DNA from: an uncultured Microbulbifer sp.
Lineage (GTDB): Bacteria > Pseudomonadota > Gammaproteobacteria > Pseudomonadales > Cellvibrionaceae
Direction of reading: 5' to 3'
Length of the DNA stretch: 64,000 nt
NCBI RefSeq assembly: GCF_947504145.1
Contig: NZ_CANNGQ010000001.1
Coordinates: forward strand, 124,001 to 188,000
Part shown: piece after piece, positions 36,857 through 46,543 of the stretch
Layout: every line of letters starts with the position of its first letter
Position numbering within the stretch: position 1 is the first letter of the stretch
Made by a program: the position numbers and the translations under genes
The notes under the pieces: model-generated
The model's input: the letters and a program-made list of their open reading frames with translations, nothing else
What the model was told of the DNA's origin: nothing
Database searches by the model: none

Positions 36857-37342
36857 ATGAAAAAGCAACAGGGCTTTACTCTTATTGAATTGATGATCGT
36901 GGTTGCAATCATTGGTATTCTGGCTGCGGTAGCGTTGCCTGCGTATCAAGATTACACCGTGCGTGCGAAAATGTCTGAGGTTGTACTTGCGGCCTCTCAG
37001 TGTCGTACCAGCATCACTGAAACCATCCAATCTGCTACTGGGACCACTTTGCCTAACGCTGGGGAATGGGGCTGTGAGTCTTCGACTGCAACTACCAAAT
37101 ATGTAGGGTCAATCGCTACCAATAATGCTGGCGTGGTTACTGTTACTGTAGCTGATTCCACTGCGGCACCTGATCTTCCTTCTTCCGTGAACAGCACCAC
37201 TATTCAGTTGGTTCCCTTCTCTGATGCAACTACCGCAATTACTAATGGTGATGTAGGTGCTACTGTCCATCATTGGGAATGTGGTCCTGGCGCGACTAGC
37301 GGCGTTGACCCTAAATACCTGCCGGGCTCTTGCCGTAGCTAA
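36857..37342 (+). CDS. pilA: Type IV major pilin PilA
   Basis: Prepilin of 161 residues. The leader MKKQQG is cleaved before [20 protein letters not shown], with Glu5 present; the mature protein is ~155 residues. The globular domain is Ser/Thr-rich. The C-terminal disulfide loop lies between the Cys of WECGPG and the Cys of LPGSC, with the usual DPKYLP segment between. The chain ends Cys-Arg-Ser, so the last residue is serine, as in pilins glycosylated by TfpO/PilO. ATG 36857 follows GGAGACGG; the ATG at 36842 would add five residues to the leader. A strong terminator follows. Confidence 0.95.
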   Translation: MKKQQGFTLIELMIVVAIIGILAAVALPAYQDYTVRAKMSEVVLAASQCRTSITETIQSATGTTLPNAGEWGCESSTATTKYVGSIATNNAGVVTVTVADSTAAPDLPSSVNSTTIQLVPFSDATTAITNGDVGATVHHWECGPGATSGVDPKYLPGSCRS

Positions 37343-37376
37343 GATCCTTCCGGCGATCGAGCTAGCTGGATTACTT

Positions 37377-37403
37377 AAAGGCCCCATATTTTGGGGCCTT
37401 TTT
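37377..37403 (+). terminator. pilA terminator
   Basis: AAAGGCCCC, loop ATATTTT, GGGGCCTTT, then TT. It separates highly expressed pilA from the modification genes downstream, leaving only read-through or a separate promoter for them. Confidence 0.85.
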
Positions 37404-37472
37404 GCTTTCATACTGCCTCACTAGTTGGGCTGGTAGGCTCTAACAGATTTTTTTGATTAGATTTAATGTCCA

Positions 37473-39386
37473 ATGTTCCATGAAAAGCAGGCAGGACTGA
37501 AGCTCGTAATCTCGTTCTTGATCATCGTAATGGCCGGCTTCATGGGGCATCTTGGTGGCCCTCAACCTGTTTTTGTTGGTGTTGAAGGAAGTTTAGGGCT
37601 TGCTTTTCTCACACTGTCCTTTTTACTGTTGTCGCTATTCCTGCCGTCACGTCTTGCTTACTTGGTAGTCTCGCTTTATTTCACCTTGTTCTTGCTTCTG
37701 GTGTTTTCCAACTGGTGGCACTATCAGTTTTTCCAAAGTTACTTTAACTACGAATACCTTGCATTTGCACGGGATGGTTTGCGTGCGTTCGAATCGCTAA
37801 GCCAGTATGCCTATTGGCCACAATTCTCGGTTCAAGCTGTAATTACGGTATTGGTGGTCCTGCTCTATGCCAGGTTGCGAGCATTTACTATATTTCCCTC
37901 TCGGGTGCTACTTCAGTCGTCTACTTGTTTGTTGTTGTCGATAGTTTTTGTCAGCTTGTCGATCTTTCAATTGGAGCGTTTAAGGCAGGCAAATGCATTG
38001 GCATTGTCTCCATATTACTTCCATCCAGTGCAGGCATTTTTCTATCCCATGGCTGTACCTGATATTGAAACTAAAGAGGATTGGCAGCAGTTCAAATCAC
38101 GAAATCACGTTGAAAATCCAAATAAGTTTCTTTCCGGGCAGTTGGCAGGAAATAAATACAATGTGATTGTTGTGACTCTAGAGTCGTTCCGAGCTTCTTT
38201 TATTGGTGTATATGGAGGGCAGGGCTCGTTAACACCTCATTTTGATGAAATGGCAACAAAAGGTGTTCTTTTTGAAAGTTTTTACGCAAGCTCCAACTAT
38301 ACGGTGAAAAGCGAGAATGCCATTCTCTGTGGTTTCTTCGATCATAATGCAAAACTGTCAATTGCTGAGCTCGAAGGAGAAAAGAACTTAAACTGCTTAC
38401 CGAAATTTCTCGATGAATCTGATTATAAAACTTATTACATGCACGCAAATCGTGGCAAGTTTTATAACCGAGAAAATTATCTCCCACAGCTCGGTTTTCA
38501 TGATATTTATTTTCACGCAGATCGGGTTCTCAATGAAATCGATAATCGTAATTACATTGGCTGGGGGCTTTCTGACGCTGATTTTTATGAATTAGCATTG
38601 CAGCGATTGCAGGCAGACTCAGAGCAACCTTTCTTTGCGCATCTTATGACCCTGAGTGCGCATTATCCCTTTCAGTATGATTGGCCCTTAACTGTACCCA
38701 ACGAATTGACGAACAGTATGTCAAAATCAGAGAAGGTATATGCCGGATATGAAAATGCTATTTACTATAGTGATGACGCGCTCGGACACTTCTGGAATCA
38801 GTTTATCCACTCGCCTTTAGCTAAAAATACTATTCTCATAGTCACTGGGGATCACGGTGTATGGAGCTTTATTTCTGAGCTGGATCATGTGCGCCAAAAT
38901 GAGCAGTATTTTCGGGTTCCACTGTTTATCTATCACCCGGAATTAAAGGGTGGGCAGCGAATTTCTCAGGTTGGAAGTCATGTGGATATCCCGCCGACGC
39001 TTTTATCCCTGCTGGATATTCAATATGATTCTGGGACGTTCGTAGGGAAGAACCTGTTCGACCAGGTAGTTGAGCCATGGGCTGTCATGATGAAGGGGGG
39101 CGAAGTGATTGTGCGGCTAGGTGAACAGATCTGTCTCTCGCCTACACCAATGTGTGGTGGTGGAGCCTACCAAAGCTGTTGGGCGGATACGGATATCTCT
39201 GAGTTTGTTAAAAATTTCGGCCGTGGTGACTGTTATCGTATTCAAGGTGATTTGTTGAAAGGTGGGACGGAAGTGAAAATTTACGATAACTCAAGACTAA
39301 TGAAGTCCGCAGTTAGGATGATTACCTATGAAAATAACCGTGTGCTTGATAGGTCATCGGTAATCACGAAGAAATACAACGAATAA
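37473..39386 (+). CDS. LtaS/MdoB-like membrane phosphoglycerol/phosphoethanolamine transferase (sulfatase fold)
   Basis: 637 residues: about five N-terminal transmembrane helices, then a periplasmic alkaline-phosphatase/sulfatase domain. Metal and catalytic features of the LtaS group are visible: VIVVTLESF (Glu ligand), SNYTVKSENA (putative nucleophile Thr), MTLSAHYPF (His) and IVTGDHGVW (Asp-His pair). It therefore more likely moves a phosphoglycerol or phosphoethanolamine group than cleaves sulphate esters. The position, 130 bases after pilA and 46 bases before a Wzy_C ligase, suggests a surface-modification role, possibly on pilin or its glycan (inference). More AT-rich than the housekeeping genes. 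Confidence 0.82.
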   Translation: MFHEKQAGLKLVISFLIIVMAGFMGHLGGPQPVFVGVEGSLGLAFLTLSFLLLSLFLPSRLAYLVVSLYFTLFLLLVFSNWWHYQFFQSYFNYEYLAFARDGLRAFESLSQYAYWPQFSVQAVITVLVVLLYARLRAFTIFPSRVLLQSSTCLLLSIVFVSLSIFQLERLRQANALALSPYYFHPVQAFFYPMAVPDIETKEDWQQFKSRNHVENPNKFLSGQLAGNKYNVIVVTLESFRASFIGVYGGQGSLTPHFDEMATKGVLFESFYASSNYTVKSENAILCGFFDHNAKLSIAELEGEKNLNCLPKFLDESDYKTYYMHANRGKFYNRENYLPQLGFHDIYFHADRVLNEIDNRNYIGWGLSDADFYELALQRLQADSEQPFFAHLMTLSAHYPFQYDWPLTVPNELTNSMSKSEKVYAGYENAIYYSDDALGHFWNQFIHSPLAKNTILIVTGDHGVWSFISELDHVRQNEQYFRVPLFIYHPELKGGQRISQVGSHVDIPPTLLSLLDIQYDSGTFVGKNLFDQVVEPWAVMMKGGEVIVRLGEQICLSPTPMCGGGAYQSCWADTDISEFVKNFGRGDCYRIQGDLLKGGTEVKIYDNSRLMKSAVRMITYENNRVLDRSSVITKKYNE

Positions 39387-39432
39387 TTAACTTGATACAC
39401 TGATTGGGCATTAAACCGGGCGAGGCGGGGGT

Positions 39433-40683
39433 ATGTTTTCAGCTATTAATTGTTTATTGACCAGAGTTAGGTCGTTTGTATTTACTGTATTAGCTGTGGG
39501 CCTCTTTTTTTCTCCAGTTTACTTTTCAATAGGAAATCCTTGGTTCCCGTTTAACTATTATTCTGCAATGGTGAGTCTAACGGTTGCCGCTGGGCTAATC
39601 ATTCTCTATCAGTATGATTACGAAAAGATAGTGTTTTCGGCTGTTCCAGGAGCAATACCGCTTGGTCTTTTGCTACTTATGTTTTCTATTGCGTGGATTA
39701 TTTCTGGAACGTTGATTTTCTTTGTTGATAGGTATTTCGTTATCATTTGCATGTTGGCGCTGTACCTGTCCGTGTCTGAGTTATACCAAAAGGATGTAGG
39801 ACTCTTTCTTAGTATGCTTCGCGTAAAGCTTGCTGTCATAGTGGGGGTTGCTATTTCTTTTGCGGTTTTCGTGTTCTTACTTCAGGATCCCAGCCTCGAA
39901 GGGCAAGTAAAGAGGCAGCCTCCTATTTATCAGGATCTTCGTCACTTTAATTACGATTTGTACTTTGCATTGCCTGTATTGGTGTTTTTGTTAAAGGATA
40001 ACTTGAGGAGTTTAGGCCTGATTCTGTTTGCTTTTATTCTATGTGTAACTGCCGTGTGGACTGCAGGTAGGGGAATGATGCTTGCGTTAATGGCTTCTTA
40101 TACGGTTGTTCGATTACGCTTGTGGAATAGGCCGCCCCAAAAGCTGGAGATTGTGTGTTTTTTTATTCTCATATGCTCTTTGTTATTAATTCTCGTGACA
40201 GGTAAAACGGTATTTCTCTATGACACTACTTTAAAAACCGTTGCGTCGGACTCTTTGAATCAACTTAGTTCAAAGCGTATTGATCTTTGGATGGCCAGCC
40301 TTGATGCCTACTTACAGCAGGATGTTCTTGCTCAGGTTTTTGGAATGGCACCCGATGCATTTGCTCGTTACGGAGTTTGGAGAGCCGGGTCGGGCCAGCC
40401 ACATAGTAGCTTGGTACAGTTTTTAATAGAATTTGGTGCCATAGGGTTAATTTTGTTTATTGGTCTATCCGTGTCTTTGGTTAAAAAATCATTGTATTTG
40501 ATTATTTATTCAGAGTCCGATACTGATCTTTTGGCTGCTTCACTTCTTGTAGGAGGCCTTGTTTTTGGCCTCGTTGATGGGATTTTCTACCATACTGCGC
40601 CCATGGTAATGATGGTTCTAGTTATTTCATTTGTCATTCTTCGATACCATAGTTTGACTACGGGTAGCAGTTCTCGGGTGTAA
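39433..40683 (+). CDS. Wzy_C O-antigen ligase homologue, candidate pilin O-oligosaccharyltransferase (TfpO/PglL-like)
   Basis: Polytopic protein of 416 residues with around ten or more transmembrane helices. The large periplasmic loop ends in GQPHSSLVQFLIEFGAIGLI, the Wzy_C/WaaL signature with its conserved His; TAGRGMMLALMAS carries the conserved Arg of the upstream motif. WaaL, TfpO and PglL share this fold, so sequence alone does not separate them. Closeness to pilA, with its terminal serine, favours a pilin O-oligosaccharyltransferase as in Pseudomonas 1244 and Acinetobacter. GGGGG precedes the ATG. AT-rich, likely acquired. Confidence 0.8.
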   Translation: MFSAINCLLTRVRSFVFTVLAVGLFFSPVYFSIGNPWFPFNYYSAMVSLTVAAGLIILYQYDYEKIVFSAVPGAIPLGLLLLMFSIAWIISGTLIFFVDRYFVIICMLALYLSVSELYQKDVGLFLSMLRVKLAVIVGVAISFAVFVFLLQDPSLEGQVKRQPPIYQDLRHFNYDLYFALPVLVFLLKDNLRSLGLILFAFILCVTAVWTAGRGMMLALMASYTVVRLRLWNRPPQKLEIVCFFILICSLLLILVTGKTVFLYDTTLKTVASDSLNQLSSKRIDLWMASLDAYLQQDVLAQVFGMAPDAFARYGVWRAGSGQPHSSLVQFLIEFGAIGLILFIGLSVSLVKKSLYLIIYSESDTDLLAASLLVGGLVFGLVDGIFYHTAPMVMMVLVISFVILRYHSLTTGSSSRV

Positions 40684-40867
40684 TCGAGTTTCCTCGCTTA
40701 AAAAGGGAGCGCGTAACAGTTAAACTTTATGGCTATACTGATTAGTATCGAGTGGCGTATTGTAGCGCTAAAGGAGGTCGATTCGTATATTCCTATGGTG
40801 GGGCAAACGGCGGTACTTTGTTTGGCCTGGGTTCCCTATGGGCTTGCCATCATTGATAGAAGTTTGA

Positions 40868-42271
40868 TTAATAGGCGTGCTTACTTACAAAGCCCTTAAA
40901 TATTGTAAAAAAGATAATCTTAATATCAAGCCAAGGCGACCAATTGCGAATGTAATACAGATCGTATTCAACGCGCTTGGTAAGGTCAGTGTCCCCCCTC
41001 CAACCATTAATCTGCGCCCAACCGGTAATGCCGGCCTTCACTTTATGTTTCTTCATATAACCTGGTATCTCGGCTTTAAACTGCTCCACAAATACGGGAC
41101 GCTCGGGGCGGGGACCTACAATCGACATCTGCCCCATCAAAACATTAAGAAACTGTGGCAATTCGTCGAGTGACGTTCTGCGAATAAACTGGCCGAACGG
41201 AAGCGCCGCCTTGTTTCGACCCCCTCCCCATTGGATGCCATCTTTTTCACTGTCCACAGGCATTGAGCGAAACTTAAGCATCTCAAAGTGCTGACCGTTC
41301 CAGCTTACCCGCTCTTGCCGATAGAAAACCGGCCCGGGAGAGCTTAACTTTACACCGATGGCTAGAATCAGCATTGCCGGCGAAATTATTGCCAAGATTA
41401 ACGCCGCGATAATTCGGTCTTCAAGAGCCTTAATCAGGCGATTGACACCGCTCATGGGTGATACGGAGATATTTACCAGTGGCATATCTCCGACTTCGGA
41501 AACTGAATGATTCAGTAACGAAAAGCTAAAAATATCCGGTATATAACACACGTCGACTGTGGAAGTGTCTAGGCTGTCTACTACCTGTTTGATCGTGGCC
41601 GTTTGCTCCAACGACATGGCAATCCAGACCTGGTCCACATGGTTCCGGGAGACGTACGCAGCTGTATCTGCGGACGCCCCCAAGAATTCTATATCGTTAC
41701 CGATATCACCAGTCTTTGCCCCTTCAAAATCGGAGAAAAAACCCACTATGTCGTAACCAAGCTCTGGAGAGAGCTTTATCCTTTCCGCAGCCTCTTTTGC
41801 TAAATCGGAGCCACCGACAATCACCATTTTACTGTGATTGATACCCCTCATGCGTAGGCGAGCCAGAATGCCTCGTATAGCCAACCTACTGGCAAGCAAG
41901 CACAAAAAGCCCAAACCGAACCACAGGCCAAACCACAGCCGCGAATAATCATTTGAGGTTTTTGTAATGACAGAAAGTAGCGCTAGTCCGGTAAAAAGTG
42001 TCACCCAGGCAACACTAACGGTACGAAGCTCTTGAATGAACGGTACACCGCGCCGTACACGATATAGCGAGAAATAGGGATAAACAGAAAAAGAAAGTGC
42101 AGCAGCAATAACGAAGGCAACTAGGTATCTAAAACCAAAGCTCCGCCCCTCGAAAACAATGCCATAAGCCAGCCAGCAGGCGGCCCAAAGTACTGCCAGA
42201 TCCAAAAATCGCGTTAGCCATGTCAATAAAAGTGAAAACTCACGTAGAAGGCCCGCATACAGGCTGCGCAT
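40868..42271 (-). CDS. Polyprenyl-phosphate hexose-1-phosphate transferase (WbaP/WcaJ family)
   Basis: Initiates glycan synthesis by moving sugar-1-phosphate from a nucleotide sugar to undecaprenyl phosphate; 467 residues. Four N-terminal helices and a CoA-binding-like domain (MVIVGGSDLAKEAAERI) precede the catalytic domain: SSPGPVFYRQERVSWNGQ, FEMLKFRSMPVDSEKDG, RRTSLDELPQFLNVLMGQMS, GPRPERP and KAGITGWAQINGWRG. All key motifs of the bacterial sugar transferase are intact. A near-perfect GGAGG precedes the ATG at 42271. The sugar cannot be told from sequence. Confidence 0.92.
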   Translation of the reverse strand: MRSLYAGLLREFSLLLTWLTRFLDLAVLWAACWLAYGIVFEGRSFGFRYLVAFVIAAALSFSVYPYFSLYRVRRGVPFIQELRTVSVAWVTLFTGLALLSVITKTSNDYSRLWFGLWFGLGFLCLLASRLAIRGILARLRMRGINHSKMVIVGGSDLAKEAAERIKLSPELGYDIVGFFSDFEGAKTGDIGNDIEFLGASADTAAYVSRNHVDQVWIAMSLEQTATIKQVVDSLDTSTVDVCYIPDIFSFSLLNHSVSEVGDMPLVNISVSPMSGVNRLIKALEDRIIAALILAIISPAMLILAIGVKLSSPGPVFYRQERVSWNGQHFEMLKFRSMPVDSEKDGIQWGGGRNKAALPFGQFIRRTSLDELPQFLNVLMGQMSIVGPRPERPVFVEQFKAEIPGYMKKHKVKAGITGWAQINGWRGDTDLTKRVEYDLYYIRNWSPWLDIKIIFFTIFKGFVSKHAY

Positions 42272-42540
42272 CTCCCCTCCCCAATATCTCGAAATTCAGT
42301 CAATATCCGTGGTGTCAATTGGGAAACCGTTGTTGCCCTGACACCCTGTCAAAAATTAGTTCTATTTTAGTAACAAGCATGTCATTTATATCATATGGCT
42401 CAAGGCTAATACGTAGAGATCATCTCAGCTTAGGCTTGTTATAAGTACAATAAGTCATACCTTTTCTCGAGGCCATCGAGAACCTAAAATATCTGTGTAT
42501 TATATATACAGTAATTTTGAGGCAAGTCTAGTATGGCTAC

Positions 42541-43833
42541 TTAGCGTCGCCAGACCGCGAGCGTGTTGAAGCCGAGCAGCCGTTTCACCTGCCAAGCTGC
42601 CAGTAGGTTCTGTGTGGCCAGAGCTACTGCCGTAGCAACAGCACTACCTGTTTCTCCCCAGACAGGTACTAGCGCGAGAGCCAGGGTAACTGCAATCGGA
42701 CCTGAAATCAGGGCCATATTTCGCAATTCCCTTTCGTGACCAGACATAGTCAATAGTATTGCAACAGAACCTGTCACGACATTTACAAACTGCCCAATGA
42801 CTAGAATTTGTAGCAGATGAGCCCCATCTCTAAAGCCATCTCCAAATAGCGACATCACCAAGCCGGGTGCTACTAACATAACCGTCACAGCCGGAAGAGC
42901 AAGCAATACCATTAATTTCACTGACGAGAGCGCCAATCTTTCCGCTTCAAGTGTTTGCCCCTTTTTGTACATTGCGGCAAAGCGAGGAGCGATCACCAAG
43001 TTACAGGCAGTGAGGATAAAACTAGTTAAAAGCGCGGTACGCTGGGCCACAGCAAGTTGGGCAACCGCATCAGGCGCACACCAAATTCCAGCAATAATCT
43101 GCCCGGACCACAAAACCAGCTGGCTCATGATCATCGTAACCCATAGTGGTAGGCAGCTTTGGAATAGAGCTCGCCAAGTGATGAGACCAGTACTGTCACC
43201 AATTCCCAATCTGAAGAAAGCATAAGCGATAAACATAATTGACAGCGTGGCAGCGCTGTAAGCCCAACCTGCATATTCAGCGTTTTTAATCCCGAAGAGT
43301 AATAGCGCCAGAGCGAGCAGCAGGTTGACCAAAATGCCAACGGTGGTTACCGACGCAACAACACGCCTCAACCCTTGTAAACTCATGGAGACTAGAGTGA
43401 GGAGCGCAAGGCCTACCAGACCTGGGGCCATTGCGCGAAGCACCTCCTCCAAACTGGGCTTACCGAACACATAGTTGGCAAGTATGCCTGCGGATAAGTG
43501 CAGTGTCAGGGCCATAAGCGAGCTAACACAAGCTACTAACAGAATGGACCGGTGGGATACTGATCGTACTACTCCCCATGCCTGCTCTACTAATGCGGCA
43601 CCAGTAAAACGGAGCACCGCATTGTCGAGCCCCACGCGGGAAAAAGCCGCCAGAACGGTAATAAGACTAAAGGCCAAAAAGTAGTAACCTGACTCAGCAG
43701 CTCCAAGCTGACGACCAACCACCACACTTGCAAGAACCGCACTTAGTGCGGCCAAAATACGAGCGGTAATACTAACCGCCGAGGTTCGCAGAAATTCTTT
43801 TTCTTGGCTGCACCAAGTAGATAACACCGTCAC
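42541..43833 (-). CDS. Wzx-type polysaccharide/oligosaccharide flippase
   Basis: MOP-superfamily membrane protein of 430 residues, about 12-14 hydrophobic helices, typical Wzx start (FLRTSAVSITARILAALSAV). Predicted to move a lipid-linked oligosaccharide to the periplasm. The start is GTG 43833, with GGGGA upstream; a nearby ATG at 43838 is out of frame. A gap of ~270 bases separates it from the initiating transferase downstream, with no gene in it. Confidence 0.88.
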   Translation of the reverse strand: MTVLSTWCSQEKEFLRTSAVSITARILAALSAVLASVVVGRQLGAAESGYYFLAFSLITVLAAFSRVGLDNAVLRFTGAALVEQAWGVVRSVSHRSILLVACVSSLMALTLHLSAGILANYVFGKPSLEEVLRAMAPGLVGLALLTLVSMSLQGLRRVVASVTTVGILVNLLLALALLLFGIKNAEYAGWAYSAATLSIMFIAYAFFRLGIGDSTGLITWRALFQSCLPLWVTMIMSQLVLWSGQIIAGIWCAPDAVAQLAVAQRTALLTSFILTACNLVIAPRFAAMYKKGQTLEAERLALSSVKLMVLLALPAVTVMLVAPGLVMSLFGDGFRDGAHLLQILVIGQFVNVVTGSVAILLTMSGHERELRNMALISGPIAVTLALALVPVWGETGSAVATAVALATQNLLAAWQVKRLLGFNTLAVWRR

Positions 43834-43890
43834 GTCATTTTCCCCAAAAGAAGATGCTTTTAAATTTCCATCTTATGAGAATAAATCTCA

Positions 43891-44577
43891 TCAAACGCTA
43901 ATTTCATACCCGAAAACTCTGAAATCGGAGTGATACAATTCATAGATTGCGGACTTAATTTCTTCACTGAAGTCTGGAGTCTCTTCCGAATGGTAAGTAT
44001 TGTTTGCGTGAGGGAAATTCTCTGGGGAAGGTATATTTAAATTCTTAAAAACAGCAATAATTTCATCTTCAATATGTTCTAACTTACATACGTGATCGAC
44101 TACAATTTCATCAAAATAATTGCAAACAAAAAATACTTGTGGGCGAAACAGGTTATGCTTGAAGACGCTTGATGGTGTTAGATAATCCAAAATAAAACTC
44201 TCAAACGTGGGAGAGGTAATCTGTAGGTGATGAGAGAATTCAAGGTCAGCGGGTCGACCATTTCCGCCATTTAAAATGTAGTTATATGCAGAATAAATTC
44301 TTGTGACTGGGTGGCGTACTATCGTGAACTTGAAAAAATCGTCAAAATAAAACCTGTTTGCTTCTTTATATATTTCCCAAGGTGCATGATTCCTTCGAGT
44401 AGGAGCTTTAAGCGCTCTGAGCATGCTCGTACCTCCGGATTTTGGGATGTGTACGAAAACATACTTATATTTCACCATGGACGAAGTATAAGGGTAGGGG
44501 TAAATGGAATTTTGTACCTGCCTCAAAAGCCCTTTTCGGAGTGGTATCGACTTCCCAATTGTTTGTAAAAAGCTCAT
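43891..44577 (-). CDS. Carbohydrate sulfotransferase (Sulfotransfer_2 type)
   Basis: 228 residues. The PAPS 5'-phosphosulphate loop is FVHIPKSGGTSMLRAL and the 3'-phosphate motif is FTIVRHPVTRIYSAYNY, the two defining elements of the family. No signal or membrane segment, so it should act on cytoplasmic lipid-linked glycan. Strongly AT-rich. PAPS supply genes are not in the window. Confidence 0.88.
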   Translation of the reverse strand: MSFLQTIGKSIPLRKGLLRQVQNSIYPYPYTSSMVKYKYVFVHIPKSGGTSMLRALKAPTRRNHAPWEIYKEANRFYFDDFFKFTIVRHPVTRIYSAYNYILNGGNGRPADLEFSHHLQITSPTFESFILDYLTPSSVFKHNLFRPQVFFVCNYFDEIVVDHVCKLEHIEDEIIAVFKNLNIPSPENFPHANNTYHSEETPDFSEEIKSAIYELYHSDFRVFGYEISV

Positions 44578-44621
44578 TTGCTCAAGCCAATTGAAAATTG
44601 AAAATAAATTTCGAGTATCAC

Positions 44622-45755
44622 TTAAATCCCCAAAATAGCACGTAGTCGCAGTTTATCTCTTTTTGAGTCGAAATGTTCTATAGCTCTTTTGCGGCCTTTG
44701 GCACCCATTTTTATACGAAGTTTTGGGTCACTCCAAAGTCGTAGTAAGGCATTCGCATGCGCTTCAATATCACCAGTAGGGATTAGAAACCCTGTCTTCT
44801 TGTCCACTATCGTTTCAGTAACACCAGCGCTTCTACCTGTCACTACAGGGATTCCAAAAGACATTGCTTCAATGATTGAAACGCCAAAAGCTTCTTCCTG
44901 TTTAGTTTTTTCGGACTTTTTATTATGGGCAGTAAAAATATCGGCTGAGCCAAAAAACTCCATAGCTCTATCTCGCTCTACAGATCCATATAAGTGAATA
45001 CTTTCTTTAAATGTAGACTTTGCTACAAGTTTGGCGCATGCCTTTTTTAATGTCCCGCCGCCGACCAGGTGCAAGTCACCCTTCAGCCCCTTTGACCTTG
45101 CTATCTCAAATGCTTTAATGGTTTCAATGGGGCCCTTGAAGTCTGTTAGTCGCCCCAAGTATAAAATATTTACTTTATCAGATTCAGGTTTTCTAGTCGG
45201 TTTTAGTTCGTCCGTATTAACAGAAAGGTGATTTACGATTATATCCGCTTCTGGAAATCCGATGTCTATAAGCTTTTTTTTCGTGCACGTGGAGTTCGCA
45301 ATCAAAGTTACCTTTCCAATAAGTTTTTTGGCTCTGGCTACATAGAAAAACCCATGGGCACGAAAAAATGGAAGCCCCTCTATCCGCCTATCCCAAGTAA
45401 CGTCGTGACCGTGACAATGAATTATGATTTTCTTATTAAACTTTTTAAGTTCTTTCCAGAGGTAAACTGCCGTTGTCAAGTAATGGCAAAATACAACAGT
45501 ATCCTTGGGTGACTCACTTAGAATACGGTTCAATCTTGCCTTAATTGCTTTTGAGAAAAGATATAAATGAAGCTTTATTGGCATGCCAAAAGTGCGGGAG
45601 AGTGAAGCTCCACCATGTGGGGAGTCTGGAGAATCTAAAATAGAGGATGCAAGGGAAACGAACATATTTTCCGGCATGATGAAATCATTTATGCGGGTCA
45701 TCCACACTTCAGAAATCTTAGGAGGTGTAGGCGCAATCGTTAAGACTTTATACAT
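44622..45755 (-). CDS. GT4-family glycosyltransferase
   Basis: GT-B fold transferase of 377 residues. NILYLGRLTDFKGPIETIKA opens the donor domain, and the EX7E-type motif is EEAFGVSIIEAMSFGIPVV, with GVTETIVDKKTGFLIPTGD following. N-terminal HCHGHDVTWD is an acceptor-side loop. ATG 45755 (MYKVLTIAPTPPK) has GGGGA upstream and overlaps the preceding sulfotransferase by eight bases, so the two are coupled. Confidence 0.92.
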   Translation of the reverse strand: MYKVLTIAPTPPKISEVWMTRINDFIMPENMFVSLASSILDSPDSPHGGASLSRTFGMPIKLHLYLFSKAIKARLNRILSESPKDTVVFCHYLTTAVYLWKELKKFNKKIIIHCHGHDVTWDRRIEGLPFFRAHGFFYVARAKKLIGKVTLIANSTCTKKKLIDIGFPEADIIVNHLSVNTDELKPTRKPESDKVNILYLGRLTDFKGPIETIKAFEIARSKGLKGDLHLVGGGTLKKACAKLVAKSTFKESIHLYGSVERDRAMEFFGSADIFTAHNKKSEKTKQEEAFGVSIIEAMSFGIPVVTGRSAGVTETIVDKKTGFLIPTGDIEAHANALLRLWSDPKLRIKMGAKGRKRAIEHFDSKRDKLRLRAILGI

Positions 45756-46518
45756 AGTCGCTATCCCCTCCGCAGCCTGAATTAGATACAAAATCAATCA
45801 GTTCCTTATAATTGATGACAAACTCATCAAGTTTCGCAGGGTTTGATTTTACATAGGTGCTGATCAGCGAACTTCTGTCTACATTTAAAAAATCGCAGAT
45901 CGCCTCTGAAATTTGTGGTTTCAAACCACTCCCGGCAACCATCTCTTCGTAGTCTATATCTATCGATTCAAGACCGGAGAAAAACTGCTTGTATTTTTGT
46001 CGCTGAGTTTGAATCCTTTTGATATAAAAAACTGCTTCGCTCGGATCCACTCGCAACGTTACGGTCTCCGGCTTTTCATATACATGTGCGGAAAAACGAC
46101 CGTGTTTGGTTTGATCGTGCATTAGCTTAAGAGAAACGAATTGTTTTAAAATATTTCTTCTCTTTAAGGTTATTAGCTTGACTCCAGACAGCCCTGATAA
46201 ATAGTGCTTGACACGTGGGTCTCTCTCAATTTGGTTGTACATCAGCCGAAACCCCATTGCGCTCTCATTGGACCTAGGCGCCCAACTGTTTTCCATGGTT
46301 TTTATCGGGTTCATCGCTGCACCACTAACAACTGTCTTCCATAGAGTTCGTAATCTTCTATACCTCTTTAAAATATGAGGGGGTGACTTCTTATGCAAGC
46401 CGCCATAGCCAAGCAAAACCTCACCATCACACCGAATTTTTGAGTGTGAGTTTAACGATTGCTGCAGGAAGGCAGAGCCTGTCCGCTGGGAAGATAGCAG
46501 TATAAACTTTTCGTTCAC
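45748..46518 (-). CDS. Sulfotransferase family protein (Stf0-like)
   Basis: 256 residues starting from GTG 46518. The N-terminal FILLSSQRTGSAFLQQSLNS is the 5'-phosphosulphate loop of Stf0/NodH-like enzymes, and the segment VKLITLKRRNILKQFVSLKL resembles the 3'-phosphate region with its Arg. Second sulfotransferase of the cluster and unlike the first, so two positions may be sulphated. AT-rich. Confidence 0.8.
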   Translation of the reverse strand: MNEKFILLSSQRTGSAFLQQSLNSHSKIRCDGEVLLGYGGLHKKSPPHILKRYRRLRTLWKTVVSGAAMNPIKTMENSWAPRSNESAMGFRLMYNQIERDPRVKHYLSGLSGVKLITLKRRNILKQFVSLKLMHDQTKHGRFSAHVYEKPETVTLRVDPSEAVFYIKRIQTQRQKYKQFFSGLESIDIDYEEMVAGSGLKPQISEAICDFLNVDRSSLISTYVKSNPAKLDEFVINYKELIDFVSNSGCGGDSDYV

Positions 46519-46543
46519 AATTCAACCTGACTAGCTAACATAT

